From: Amycolatopsis vastitatis
GTDB lineage: Bacteria; Actinomycetota; Actinomycetes; Mycobacteriales; Pseudonocardiaceae
DNA: 50,523 bases
Reading direction: 5' to 3'
Assembly: GCF_002234595.1 (NCBI RefSeq)
Contig: NZ_NMUL01000070.1
Span: 1 to 50,523 of the forward strand
Shown here: positions 34,433-43,833 of the stretch, one piece after another
How the letters are laid out: each line of letters opens with the position of its first letter
Numbering within the stretch: the first letter of the stretch is position 1
The notes under the pieces: generated by a model
Databases searched by the model: none
Seen by the model: the letters and a program-made list of their open reading frames with translations, nothing else
Told to the model about the DNA's origin: nothing
Program-made: the position numbers and the translations under genes

Positions 34433-35193
34433 ACACCAACAGCTTCGCCGGCAAGAGCGTGATCGTGACCGGCGGCGGGGCAGGGATCGGCCGGGCAGTG
34501 GCGCTGCGGTTCGCCGCGGAAGGAGCCCACGTCGTGGTCGCCGACATCAATTCGGTCGGAGCACAGGCGGCGGTCGAGGAGCTCACCGCCGCCGGCGGCA
34601 CCGCTGTCGCGGCGGTCGGCGACCTGAGCGACCAGCAGGTGGTCGACCGGGTCGTGGCCACCGCCGTCGAGCAGTACGGCGGGGTGGACATACTGGTCAA
34701 CAACGCCGGGGTCATGGACGCCATGACCGCCGCCGCCGACGTCACCGACGCAGAGTGGGAACGGGTGATCCGGATCAACCTCACCGCGCCGTTCCTGCTC
34801 AGCCGGGCTGTCGTGCCGCACATGCTGGCCCGGGGCAAGGGGGCGATCGTCAACACCGCGTCGGAGGCAGCCCTGCGCGGCAGCGCCGCGGGAACCGCCT
34901 ACACCGTCTCCAAGCACGGCGTGGTCGGGCTGACCAAGTCGCTCGCGGCCATGTACCGCAACGACGGCATCCGGACCAACGCCGTCGCGCCGGGCGCGAC
35001 CAGGACCTCGATCCTCGGTGCCCGGCCCGAGCCCGGACACGGCCCGGCCGCGCTCGCTGCCTACACCGCCAACTTCGGCCGCGTCGCCGAGGTCGACGAG
35101 CAGGCCGCCGCCATCGTCTTCCTCGCCTCGGACGCGGCGAGCAACATCAACGGCGTGGTCCTGCCGGTCGACAACGGCTGGGCGGCGATCTGA
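34429..35193 (+). CDS. SDR-family dehydrogenase
   Basis: 254 residues. Cofactor loop VIVTGGGAGIGRAVALRFA (about residues 11-29), VVADINSVGA (Asp suggesting NAD preference), LVNNAGVMDAM, catalytic Ser in NTASEAALRG and YTVSKHG with Tyr and Lys (about residues 158-162). Ends with INGVVLPVDNGWAAI, typical of classical SDRs. Predicted to oxidise a secondary alcohol to a ketone, which could be the substrate of the monooxygenase encoded next. It overlaps the esterase gene by 4 bases. Confidence 0.93.
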   Translation: MNTNSFAGKSVIVTGGGAGIGRAVALRFAAEGAHVVVADINSVGAQAAVEELTAAGGTAVAAVGDLSDQQVVDRVVATAVEQYGGVDILVNNAGVMDAMTAAADVTDAEWERVIRINLTAPFLLSRAVVPHMLARGKGAIVNTASEAALRGSAAGTAYTVSKHGVVGLTKSLAAMYRNDGIRTNAVAPGATRTSILGARPEPGHGPAALAAYTANFGRVAEVDEQAAAIVFLASDAASNINGVVLPVDNGWAAI

Positions 35194-35215
35194 GCGTCGG
35201 TCATCTCAGCGAGCG

Positions 35216-35235
35216 GAGACACCTTCCCGTGTCTC
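35216..35235 (+). terminator. Small hairpin after the SDR gene
   Basis: GAGACAC (35216-35222) and GTGTCTC (35229-35235) form a perfect 7-base stem with a 6-base loop, 22 bases after the SDR stop. It may attenuate transcription into the monooxygenase gene. Confidence 0.4.
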
Positions 35236-35311
35236 TCATCGAGACTCTCGACACCGCCGTCTGCTCTTCTTGATCTCTGCCAGTATCTACGACCCCGCAG
35301 CACAGTCACGT

Positions 35312-35326
35312 CCTACCTCAGGTAGG
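35312..35326. promoter_or_regulatory. Perfect palindrome before the monooxygenase
   Basis: CCTACCTCAGGTAGG: 7-base perfect arms around one base, ending 13 bases before the ATG at 35340 and next to its ribosome binding site. Candidate operator or translation-blocking hairpin. Confidence 0.4.
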
Positions 35327-35339
35327 CAGAAGGGACCGC

Positions 35340-37155
<1,816 letters not shown>

Positions 37156-37163
<8 letters not shown>

Positions 37164-38620
37164 GCGGTTCCGGACCAACCTGCTGACCCGGCCGACGTCC
37201 CTGCGCGGCTCGAACGGGATCGCTTTCGGCCGGACGGCCGCCTGTACGTGGCGCAGTTCCCGGCCGGTCAGATCAGCGCCGTCGACCTGGCCTCGGGTGA
37301 ATCCAGGGGGTCGTGCCGGCGGACGGCCCAGTGCAGGCGCTTGACGACGACCTCGCGTTCGACGCCGACGGGTCGATGTACATCACCGACCTGCTCGCCG
37401 GCCGGGTGTGGCGACGGAGTCCCGACGCCGAGTTCACCCTCGTCACCGGTGAGGTGCGGCTGCCCAACGGCATCGCCTGCATCGGCGACCGCGTGTTCGT
37501 CAACGAGATGACCCCCGACGGCCGGCTGCTGGAACTGGGCGACGACGGCCCTGTCGTGCTCACCCAGGGGCTTGCGATGGGCAACGCCATGCAGGTCGGC
37601 CCGGACGGCCTGCTGTACTACCCGCACATGCTCACCGGCGAGGTGTTCCGGATCCCCGCCGACGGCGGTGCGCCCGAGCCGGTCGCCGTCCGCTTCGAGC
37701 CGGTGTGCTGCACGTGCTTTCCCGTGGCGCGGCCGGCATCGTCACCCGCATCGACCTGTTCGGCACCGGTACCCGGTCGCTGGTCACCAGCGATGTGCCC
37801 GGCCTCGACAACGCCGCCTTTAATGCCGAGAACCGCATGTTCGTCTCCAGCTACGCCGCCGGCGGGATCACGGAGCTGCACCCGGACGGGCGCACCCGCG
37901 AAGTCGTCCCGCGGGGCTCGGCCGGGCCATACGGGATGACGGCCGACCTCGGCGGCACCGTGCACGTCGCCGACCACCACCGCCTCACCCGCCTGCAGGC
38001 GCCCGGCGACGAGGTCGCCACCACCGAGCTGCTCACCTTCGCCCACGGATCGTCGCCGACGGCGGGCTGCTGCACGTGACGTCGCAGTACGGCCAGGTCC
38101 GCACCTACGACCGGGACACCCGGTCGGTGCGCACGCGGCCGCCGGGCTGGACCAGCCCCTGGGTATCGCCGTGCGCCCGGACGGCACCCTCGTCGTCGCG
38201 ATCGACGCCGACACCCTCACCGTGCTCGCCGACGGGCTCGGCCGGCCGGTCGACGTCGCCTTCGACGCCGACGGCCGGTGCTACGTCGGCGACGAGGACC
38301 GCGGTGTGATCCACCGCCTCGACGACGATGTCCTCGCCGTGGGGCTCGACCGTCCACAAGGGATAGCCGTAGGCGACGGTGTCTTGTTCGCCGCCGAGAC
38401 CGGGCAGGGTCGCGTCGTCGCCGTCGACCTGGGCACCGGCGAGTGCCGGACGGTGGCGGCGATCCCGGCGGCCGAACCGGCCGCCGCGGAGCAGCCGGCG
38501 TTGTTCGCGCACGCTTGCCCGGGGTGCCGGGGCCGTTCGCCGGCCTCGCCGCGGCGGCCGACCGGTCGCTCTACCTGGCCGCGGGCGGCACCGTCCTGCA
38601 CCTCGCCCCCACGGAGCACC
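37156..38620 (+). pseudogene. SMP-30/NHL-type beta-propeller gene with six -1 frameshifts
   Basis: The gene would start at ATG 37156, overlapping the monooxygenase stop. Beta-propeller-like protein sequence (YITDLLAGRVWRRSPDAEFT, GPDGLLYYPHMLTGEVFRIP, DVAFDADGRCYVGDEDRGVI) is readable throughout, but the frame shifts near 37230, 37308, 37705, 38047, 38143 and 38510. Each change goes in the same direction, as if one base were missing. The repeats resemble gluconolactonase/SMP-30 or NHL proteins, often lactone hydrolases, which would fit after a monooxygenase. Either a decayed gene or repeated deletion errors in the sequence; the flanking genes show no such damage. Confidence 0.75.
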
Positions 38621-38803
38621 ATGAGCACCACCGCCGCACCGCCCCGGCGGCAGATCCTGCAGGCGCTCAGCGGCCTGCTGCTTGCCCTGTTCGTGTCCAC
38701 CCTGAGCAGCACTGTGGTCTCCACCGCCCTGCCCCGGATGCTGCACGAGTTGCGCGGCTCGGCCACCCAGTACGCCCGGGTCGTCACCGCCACCCTGCTC
38801 GCC
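38621..38803 (+). pseudogene. Truncated MFS drug-efflux-type transporter (N-terminal 61 residues)
   Basis: ATG 38621 follows the propeller gene. The product starts STTAAPPRRQILQALSGLLL and continues ALFVSTLSSTVVSTALPRML, the first membrane segment of EmrB/QacA (DHA2) transporters. Similarity stops after VVTATLLA at about 38803. The frame runs on to 38920 only through sequence that is antisense to a methyltransferase gene. So the gene was cut by a rearrangement and the rest is absent from the window. Confidence 0.75.
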
Positions 38804-39478
38804 GTCGAAGAGTGCGGCGACCTCGGTGTATGTGCGGAAGTACATCGGGTCCCGGCTGTTCTTCATTGCTTCGGTGACGGCCGCCATGGCCTGTGGTGTG
38901 TGGTCGGCGGTCAGGTGTGACAGCGCAAGAAGGCTCCCTGGTGGCAGGGCTGCGCGGTAGTCGGCGACGATCTCGCGTGGCCGCAGGTCGTCCGGGACGA
39001 AGTGGAACACCGCGACCATCAGCAGCCCGATCGGACGGCTGAAGTCCAGCATCGTCTGCACGTCTGGTGAGGTCAGTACGGCGTGGGGGTGGCACAGGTC
39101 GGCCGCGACCACGGTGGCGTTCGGGTTGCCCTCGAGGATGAGGCGGCTGTGGGCGACGGCGACCTCGTCGTAGTCCACGTACACGACCCGACATCCGGGA
39201 TTGGCGTTTTGGGCTACCTCGTGCACGTTGCCGACGGTGGGGATGCCGGAGCCCAGGTCGAGGAACTGGGTGATCATGTACCGCACCGCGCGGCGTAGGA
39301 ACGCCCGGTTGGACGCGGCGACCTGCCGGCCCGATGGCAGGACCGCGATGACCTTTTCGCCGACGGCGCGGTCGGCGTCGAAGTTGTGGTTGCCGCCGAG
39401 TAGCCAGTCGTAGACCCGGGCGGCGCTGGGCAACCTGACGTCTACGCCCTCGGGAATCCGCTCACCCGCCACAGACAC
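38804..39478 (-). pseudogene. SAM-dependent methyltransferase (DUF574/Methyltransf_19 type), 3'-truncated
   Basis: From GTG 39478 it reads GVDVRLPSAARVYDWLLGGN, then VRYMITQFLDLGSGIPTVGN, VYVDYDEVAVAHSR, MLDFSRPIGLLMVAVFHFVP and MKNSRDPMYFRTYTEVAALF. These are typical of the large actinomycete DUF574 methyltransferase family (usually about 270 residues). Similarity ends after ALFDG at about 38804, where the head-on MFS fragment begins, so the C-terminal 40-50 residues are missing. The frame remains open into the propeller pseudogene to 38105. Members of this family are numerous in Streptomyces and relatives and their substrates are mostly unknown. Confidence 0.75.
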
Positions 39479-39697
39479 CGCGCACCGCGCACCGCGCACA
39501 GATCGATCTTCCCAAGTCCCGTCGTCACGCTGAGACAATGGCAACCACCGGTGAGTCGCTCGCCGCGCTGCGCGGTGCAAGATCGATACCGCGGTCACTG
39601 ATGGCGTTCACGTCGTCCGCGTGCGGAGGGCTGGCTTCGACGCGCTGGCGCTGTCGTTCCAGTGGGTCCCTTGAAGTTGGGGCGCGCACCGGGTATA

Positions 39698-40324
39698 TCA
39701 CCGGAAGAGGGCACGCTGGTCCGCTCGGTCGCCGCGGTCGCCGCGGTCGCCGCGGTCGACGATCGACATGACAGCTGCGCCTCCGTCATCGACGCGGCGA
39801 TCATCGCCTAGCGTCCCAGTTGTGCCGAGGGGTGCTGCGGCCACCGTAGGTTGTCCTCGGTGATCTCTGGTGCGCCAGATCGGCATCTCCAGCGGCGACG
39901 TCAAACGAACCGCCAACTTGTCGCCCGTCCCGAGCTGTACGAATCCTCGGAGCCGCAGCGGCAGGCGGAGAGTGACCTTGGCTAGCCTGCGCATGCTCGT
40001 TCGCAGTCGGTCCTGGTCGATCAGCCGCATCTCGTGCTCGTCATCGCGGTCCCGGAACTCCGGTGGCAGCAGGTAGGCCGCCGGTGCGGTCGCGCCGAAG
40101 TCGAACTCGAGGCCGGCTTGCCGCACCGGCAGCTGTCCGTGATGACGCACTTCGACGCCGAGGTAGACGATCGAGGGGACGTCTTCGAAGGTGACGCGTT
40201 GGTACGCCTCCAGAATATGGGCGCCACCTCGCAGGTGACGCGCGTTGCCCCAGACAGGAGGCCGAAGCAGCACACGGCATTCGAGATGGCACCTAATGTC
40301 ACCGGATAGGGCGTTGACCAGCAC
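39698..40324 (-). CDS. Hypothetical protein, orphan, with repeat-encoded C-terminus
   Basis: 208 residues from GTG 40324. The central part (VTFEDVPSIVYLGVEVRHHG, LPPEFRDRDDEHEMRLIDQD, LAKVTLRLPLRLRGF) has a normal amino-acid composition and could be a real domain rich in beta strands. The C-terminus ends in a DRGDRGDRGDR repeat that comes from a 9-base tandem repeat, so the natural end may be elsewhere. I recognise no family. No Shine-Dalgarno sequence at the start. It lies in a region full of fragments, so it may itself be a remnant. Confidence 0.4.
   Translation of the reverse strand: MLVNALSGDIRCHLECRVLLRPPVWGNARHLRGGAHILEAYQRVTFEDVPSIVYLGVEVRHHGQLPVRQAGLEFDFGATAPAAYLLPPEFRDRDDEHEMRLIDQDRLRTSMRRLAKVTLRLPLRLRGFVQLGTGDKLAVRLTSPLEMPIWRTRDHRGQPTVAAAPLGTTGTLGDDRRVDDGGAAVMSIVDRGDRGDRGDRADQRALFR
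39726..39761. repeat. 9-base tandem repeat, four units
   Basis: CGGTCGCCG is repeated three times exactly and a fourth time with one change (CGGTCGACG). Nine-base periodicity keeps the reading frame and gives Asp-Arg-Gly repeats on the minus strand. Confidence 0.85.
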
Positions 40325-40396
40325 AGATCCGGCGAAGCTGGGCCGAACGGGTTACCGTCGAGGCGGGGCGGTGGTGAGTCGGGACGGAGACTGCGC

Positions 40397-40543
40397 ATGG
40401 CTGGGCGTGCTGCTTCGTCTCGAGTTCCGGAGTGGGTCGAGCCGATGCTGGCCAAGGCTGACGGTGGCCGGCTGCGGGAGGGCCCGGATTGGGCATATGA
40501 GTACAAGCTGGACGGAAGCGTGCGGGTTCGCGCATTCCCGTAG
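40397..40543 (+). pseudogene. ligD: Fragment of an ATP-dependent DNA ligase (LigD-type ligase domain start)
   Basis: 48 codons from ATG 40397 to TAG. It reads VPEWVEPMLAKADGGRLREG followed by PDWAYEYKLDGSVRV. This is the N-terminus of bacterial NHEJ-type ATP-dependent ligases, including motif I K-x-D-G (YKLDG), where Lys is adenylated. The remaining 250 or more residues are absent, so it cannot be active. A second LigD-like piece lies at 40716. Together they indicate a lost NHEJ ligase gene. Confidence 0.75.
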
Positions 40544-40715
40544 GCCTTACGCACGAACTAGTCGTGCTCAGGACTTCGGTTCTGGCATCGGCGATCGGGT
40601 TCGACTCAGTCGAATGGACGAGGAGTGCGGCTTGCTACGCGGGTCGTATCGTCCTCGTCGCTTTTACCAACTGGGCGGTGCCCGGGACGCGTTCCCATCG
40701 GACGGTTGTGTGACA

Positions 40716-40850
40716 TTGGTACACGTGGGTGGCTGGTCCCAGAACAACCCGGCCAAGACCACCATCGCCCCCTACTCTCTGCGCGGCCGCGACCACCCGA
40801 CGGCGTCGACGCCGGTCACGTGGGATGAGGTCGAAAACTGCGCCCACGTC
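40716..40850 (+). pseudogene. ligD: Fragment of a LigD-type DNA polymerase/primase domain
   Basis: In frame from about 40716 it reads LVHVGGWSQNNPAKTTIAPY and continues SLRGRDHPTASTPVTWDEVE. This matches (from memory) the conserved C-terminal stretch of LigD polymerase domains, DWSQN..KTT.APYSLR...P.VSTP.TW.E. No upstream polymerase core is present. Similarity ends near 40845, where a minus-strand helix-turn-helix fragment begins. A non-functional piece. Confidence 0.75.
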
Positions 40851-40854
40851 GCCC

Positions 40855-41085
40855 AACGAAGCTCCAGACGTTCTCCCAGCGCGCAACGCGCTGCTGCCTT
40901 AGCAGACTGTGCGCGCTGGACTTCGACAGCTTCGCGCCCGCCAGCCGTTGAGAGGCAACCTGTAAAGCCAGGAAGGAGGGCGTGCCGACCTCCTCACGGA
41001 GGCGGGCAAGCTCAATCCGGAGGTTCGCCTGAGGGTCGCGACCTGCGCACATTGTCCCTGGGCTCCCGTCCAATGCAGCGTCCAA
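40855..41085 (-). pseudogene. N-terminal fragment of a helix-turn-helix protein
   Basis: The frame from 41085 reads RIELARLREEVGTPSFLALQ, then VASQRLAGAKLSKSSAHSLL and RQQRVARWENVWSFVGRRG. This resembles the N-terminal XRE-like helix-turn-helix of large actinomycete regulators and NB-ARC proteins (LRxLRxxxGxPS...). Only about 75 residues remain before the frame runs into the LigD fragment, so the effector part is missing. Similarity is judged by eye. Confidence 0.35.
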
Positions 41086-41132
41086 TTTCCCGCCACGCCA
41101 ATCGGACGAACTACGGGGTGGAATGCTCCAGT

Positions 41133-42026
41133 CTAAGGGATGTCTCGTAACCCGGTGTCGGGCCGGCTGGTCCGGTAGTCGATCATGTTGGTGTGGTGCA
41201 AGTGATCACAGCGTCGCGGCCGGAGTGGATTGCCCCGTTCACCGGGCTGCAGCCCGGCCAGTTCCGCAAGCTGGTGCGGCTGGTCGCGAAGCGGGGCGGG
41301 GACGAGATCGCCGACGGCCGGCCGGGCCGGCAGTGGGCGTTGCCGCTGGCCGACCGGGTACTGCTGGTCGCCACGTATTGGCGGACGAACCTGACGATGC
41401 GCCAGATCGGGCCGTTGTTCGGGGTGTCGCATTCCGCGGCGCATCGGGTGATCGACACGATCGGCCCGCTACTCGCGCTGGCCCCGGTCCGCAAACGCCG
41501 GATCGACGCGGTCGCGATCGTCGACGGCACCCTGGTCCCGACCCGGGATCACCGGCTGGCCACCCCGTCGAAGAACTACCGCTACTCCACCAACGTGCAG
41601 GTCGCGATCGACGCGGAAACCCGGCTGGTCATCGCCACCGGCGATCCGCAGCCGGGCAGCCGCAACGACTGCACCGTCTACCGCGCCTGCGGCATCGCCG
41701 AGCAACTCGCCGACCGGCCGGTGATGGCCGACGGCGGCTACCAAGGCAACCCCGAGGTCGTCATGCCCTACCGCAAACCCCGCGACGGCAGCGAGTTACC
41801 GGAGTGGAAAGAGGATCTCAACGCCACCCACCGCAAGGTCCGCGCTCGCGTCGAGCATGTCCTGTCCCGGATGAAGAACTTCAAGATCCTCCGCGACTAC
41901 CGCCGCGCCGCCAGCACGCTCGCCGACACGGTGTCCGGAATCGCACACCTCCACAACATCATCCTCACCGACTGACTGCAACACCAGCCCCACCAACCAC
42001 ACCACCAGTTACGAGACAGCCCTTAG
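41133..42026. mobile_element. IS5-family insertion sequence, apparently complete
   Basis: About 0.9 kb, bounded by inverted repeats: 41133-41151 (CTAAGGGATGTCTCGTAAC) and 42008-42026 (GTTACGAGACAGCCCTTAG), 18 of 19 matching. If the CTAA/TTAG tips are target sequence, the element proper is GGG...CCC. No longer target duplication is visible. It carries one intact transposase gene and sits at the right border of the fragment-rich region. Confidence 0.85.
41193..41975 (+). CDS. IS5-family transposase (DDE type)
   Basis: 260 residues from GTG 41193. An N-terminal helix-turn-helix (LTMRQIGPLFGVSHSAAHRV, about residues 67-86) precedes a DDE_Tnp_4-type catalytic core: first Asp in AIVDGTLVP (about residue 110), second Asp in VMADGGYQGN (about residue 180) and Glu in RARVEHVLSRMKNF (about residue 220). 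All three catalytic residues and the usual C-terminus (GIAHLHNIILTD) are present, so the enzyme may be active. It lies inside matching inverted repeats. Confidence 0.92.
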   Translation: MVQVITASRPEWIAPFTGLQPGQFRKLVRLVAKRGGDEIADGRPGRQWALPLADRVLLVATYWRTNLTMRQIGPLFGVSHSAAHRVIDTIGPLLALAPVRKRRIDAVAIVDGTLVPTRDHRLATPSKNYRYSTNVQVAIDAETRLVIATGDPQPGSRNDCTVYRACGIAEQLADRPVMADGGYQGNPEVVMPYRKPRDGSELPEWKEDLNATHRKVRARVEHVLSRMKNFKILRDYRRAASTLADTVSGIAHLHNIILTD

Positions 42027-42396
42027 GTGCCATGACCTCGCACAACTTCAACGACAACGAACCCAGGACCCCTCGCGCCGGCCGGATTGGTTGAGGGCCA
42101 GGGGGAGGAAACCGGCGGAGCTGGGCACGGGTCCAGCAACGTCAAGCAGGTGTGCACCTCGGGCCAGCCGGTGGGCGGGTGGATCGAACAAACCTCCGCA
42201 AGACGTACCCGTGAGCACCGGGCGTGAGGGTCGAGTAACGTTTTGCAGTATCGCCGACATAATCGACGATGAGGCTAGCGTGGAGCTAGCGCCAACCCTT
42301 GCTTGGGCCTTCTGGCGTAGAAGTTCTCTCAGCCACCTTCGTATGCTCGGCTTGCCAGGCGTCAACGATGCGGTGGTGACACGAGGGGATGGGAAA
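42027..42396. other. Gene-free stretch between IS5 element and S37 homologue
   Basis: 370 bases. An open frame runs into the downstream gene on the plus strand, but its translation has no recognisable domain or start signal. I see two GCTAGC copies near 42274-42289 and an AT-richer patch (CATAAT near 42257) that could hold the promoter of the next gene. Nothing else identified. Confidence 0.4.
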
Positions 42397-43743
42397 TTGT
42401 CGCGTCGAAGAAGTCATGCTGCGATCGCGGTCGCGGCGATGGTCGTTGCGGGCTTACTGGGGACAACAACGGCTGGGGCTGCGGCGAGTGGTTATTCCAC
42501 CGTTGTGCAGTCGGACATCGGGGATCAGTTGCGGGCCGTTCCGGGTTTGACTGTGGTGTCCGAAGAACCGTCTCCGGTTTCGGGTTATCGGCTGTTCGCG
42601 CTGGATTACCTTCAGCCGGTGGATCACCACGATCCCGCCGGTGGTTTTTTCAAGCAACGTGTCCAGTTGCTGCACAGATCGGAAAACCGGCCGACAGTGC
42701 TGTACACCAATGGGTACGAGGTGCCCGCTCAGGTCTCGCTTTCCGAGCCGGCCCAGATGCTCGATGCCAACCAGCTCGTCGTGGGACAGCGGTTCTTCAC
42801 CGGTTCTCGCCCGGAGCCCGCTGACTGGTCCAAGCTGACCATCTGGCAGGCCGCTTCCGACCACCACCGGTTGATCTCCGCGCTCCGGCGTGTTTATTCA
42901 GGCAGGTGGATCGGGAGCGGTATCGCCAAGGGCGGGGCCGCTGCCGTCTACTACCGGCGGTTCTACCCCGACGACGTGGCGGGGGTCGTTTCCTACGGGG
43001 CTCCGGACAACGTCGATGACGACGAGGACAGCCGGTACAACGCTTTCCTGGAGAACGTGGGCACTCCGAAGTGCCGGCAGGGCTTGAAGGACATCCAACG
43101 GGCGGCTCTTCGGAAACGGGACGAGATCGTTCCGCGGTACGAGGCTTGGGCCGCCGCCAACGGATTCACGTTCGACCAGGTCATCGGGAGTGCCGACCGG
43201 GCTTTCGAGCTGATCGTCATGCACCTTCGGTACGCGTTCTGGCAATTCTACCTTACCGAGGACTGTGTCCGGATACCGCCGGCGACCGCGTCGGCCGACC
43301 AGATCTGGGATTTCCTGGACGAGATCGTGTCGTGGCAGACCCCGGTCGACCAGACGCTGCTGGCCCGGTCCGCGTGGTTCTACCAGGCCGTGAACCAGAT
43401 GGGATTTCCCTCCGTCCGGGCGCCGTATCTGGCCGGGCTGCTGCACTACCCGGACATCCACGAGGCCGTGAACCTGCTCCCGCCGAGCCTGCGGCCGACG
43501 CATGACCCGTACGCGATGGAAGACATCGACCAGTGGGTGCGCACCCGATCCTCGCGGATGTTATTCGTCAACGGCGGGAACGACCCGAGCCCCGCGGAGC
43601 ATTTCGTTCCCGGTCAGCGGGATTCCTATGCGTTCACCGCACCGGGGGCCAGTTATCGAACCGGGCGCATCGCCACCCTGCCCGACCACGACAAGGAGAT
43701 CGCCACCGCGGCAGTGCGCCGGTGGGCCGGCGTCGGCCGGTAA
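42397..43743 (+). CDS. Secreted S37-type peptidase homologue lacking catalytic Ser and His
   Basis: 448 residues from TTG 42397 (GAGGGG 8-9 bases upstream; GTG 42373/42376 are alternatives). Signal peptide: RRRSHAAIAVAAMVVAGLLG. The body follows the PS-10/S37 peptidase family: FALDYLQPVDHHDP, FKQRVQLLHR, FTGSRPEPADWSKLTIWQA, YYRRFYPDDVAGVVSYGAP, and MLFVNGGNDPSPAEHF near the end. The family nucleophile motif G-x-S-K-G-G reads GSGIAKGG, with Ala for Ser (about residue 176), and the His of the terminal APGxNHGAN motif is replaced (APGASYRTG). It is therefore probably inactive as a peptidase. Codon use is less GC-biased than in neighbouring genes. Confidence 0.85.
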   Translation: MSRRRSHAAIAVAAMVVAGLLGTTTAGAAASGYSTVVQSDIGDQLRAVPGLTVVSEEPSPVSGYRLFALDYLQPVDHHDPAGGFFKQRVQLLHRSENRPTVLYTNGYEVPAQVSLSEPAQMLDANQLVVGQRFFTGSRPEPADWSKLTIWQAASDHHRLISALRRVYSGRWIGSGIAKGGAAAVYYRRFYPDDVAGVVSYGAPDNVDDDEDSRYNAFLENVGTPKCRQGLKDIQRAALRKRDEIVPRYEAWAAANGFTFDQVIGSADRAFELIVMHLRYAFWQFYLTEDCVRIPPATASADQIWDFLDEIVSWQTPVDQTLLARSAWFYQAVNQMGFPSVRAPYLAGLLHYPDIHEAVNLLPPSLRPTHDPYAMEDIDQWVRTRSSRMLFVNGGNDPSPAEHFVPGQRDSYAFTAPGASYRTGRIATLPDHDKEIATAAVRRWAGVGR

Positions 43744-43761
43744 TCGAAAACGGATCTGCCG

Positions 43762-43797
43762 CGTGCCGGTGTCGCCCGAAGGGGTGACACCGGCACG
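43762..43797 (+). terminator. Strong hairpin terminator after S37 homologue
   Basis: 16-base arms (43762-43777 and 43782-43797) with one G-T wobble, closed by a GAAG tetraloop, 19 bases after the stop codon. No T tract. Confidence 0.85.
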
Positions 43798-43833
43798 TCG
43801 CTGTTCGCCCGTAGCCCCAGTCAATGGGGTGCC

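Noticed and set aside
39726..39761. CRISPR-like short repeats
   Set aside because: Units are 9 bases, directly adjacent and without spacers; a simple tandem repeat.
40021..40554. Minus-strand 177-codon frame overlapping the ligase fragment
   Set aside because: Ser/Thr/Pro-rich shadow; it overlaps the orphan ORF and a ligase fragment with better evidence.
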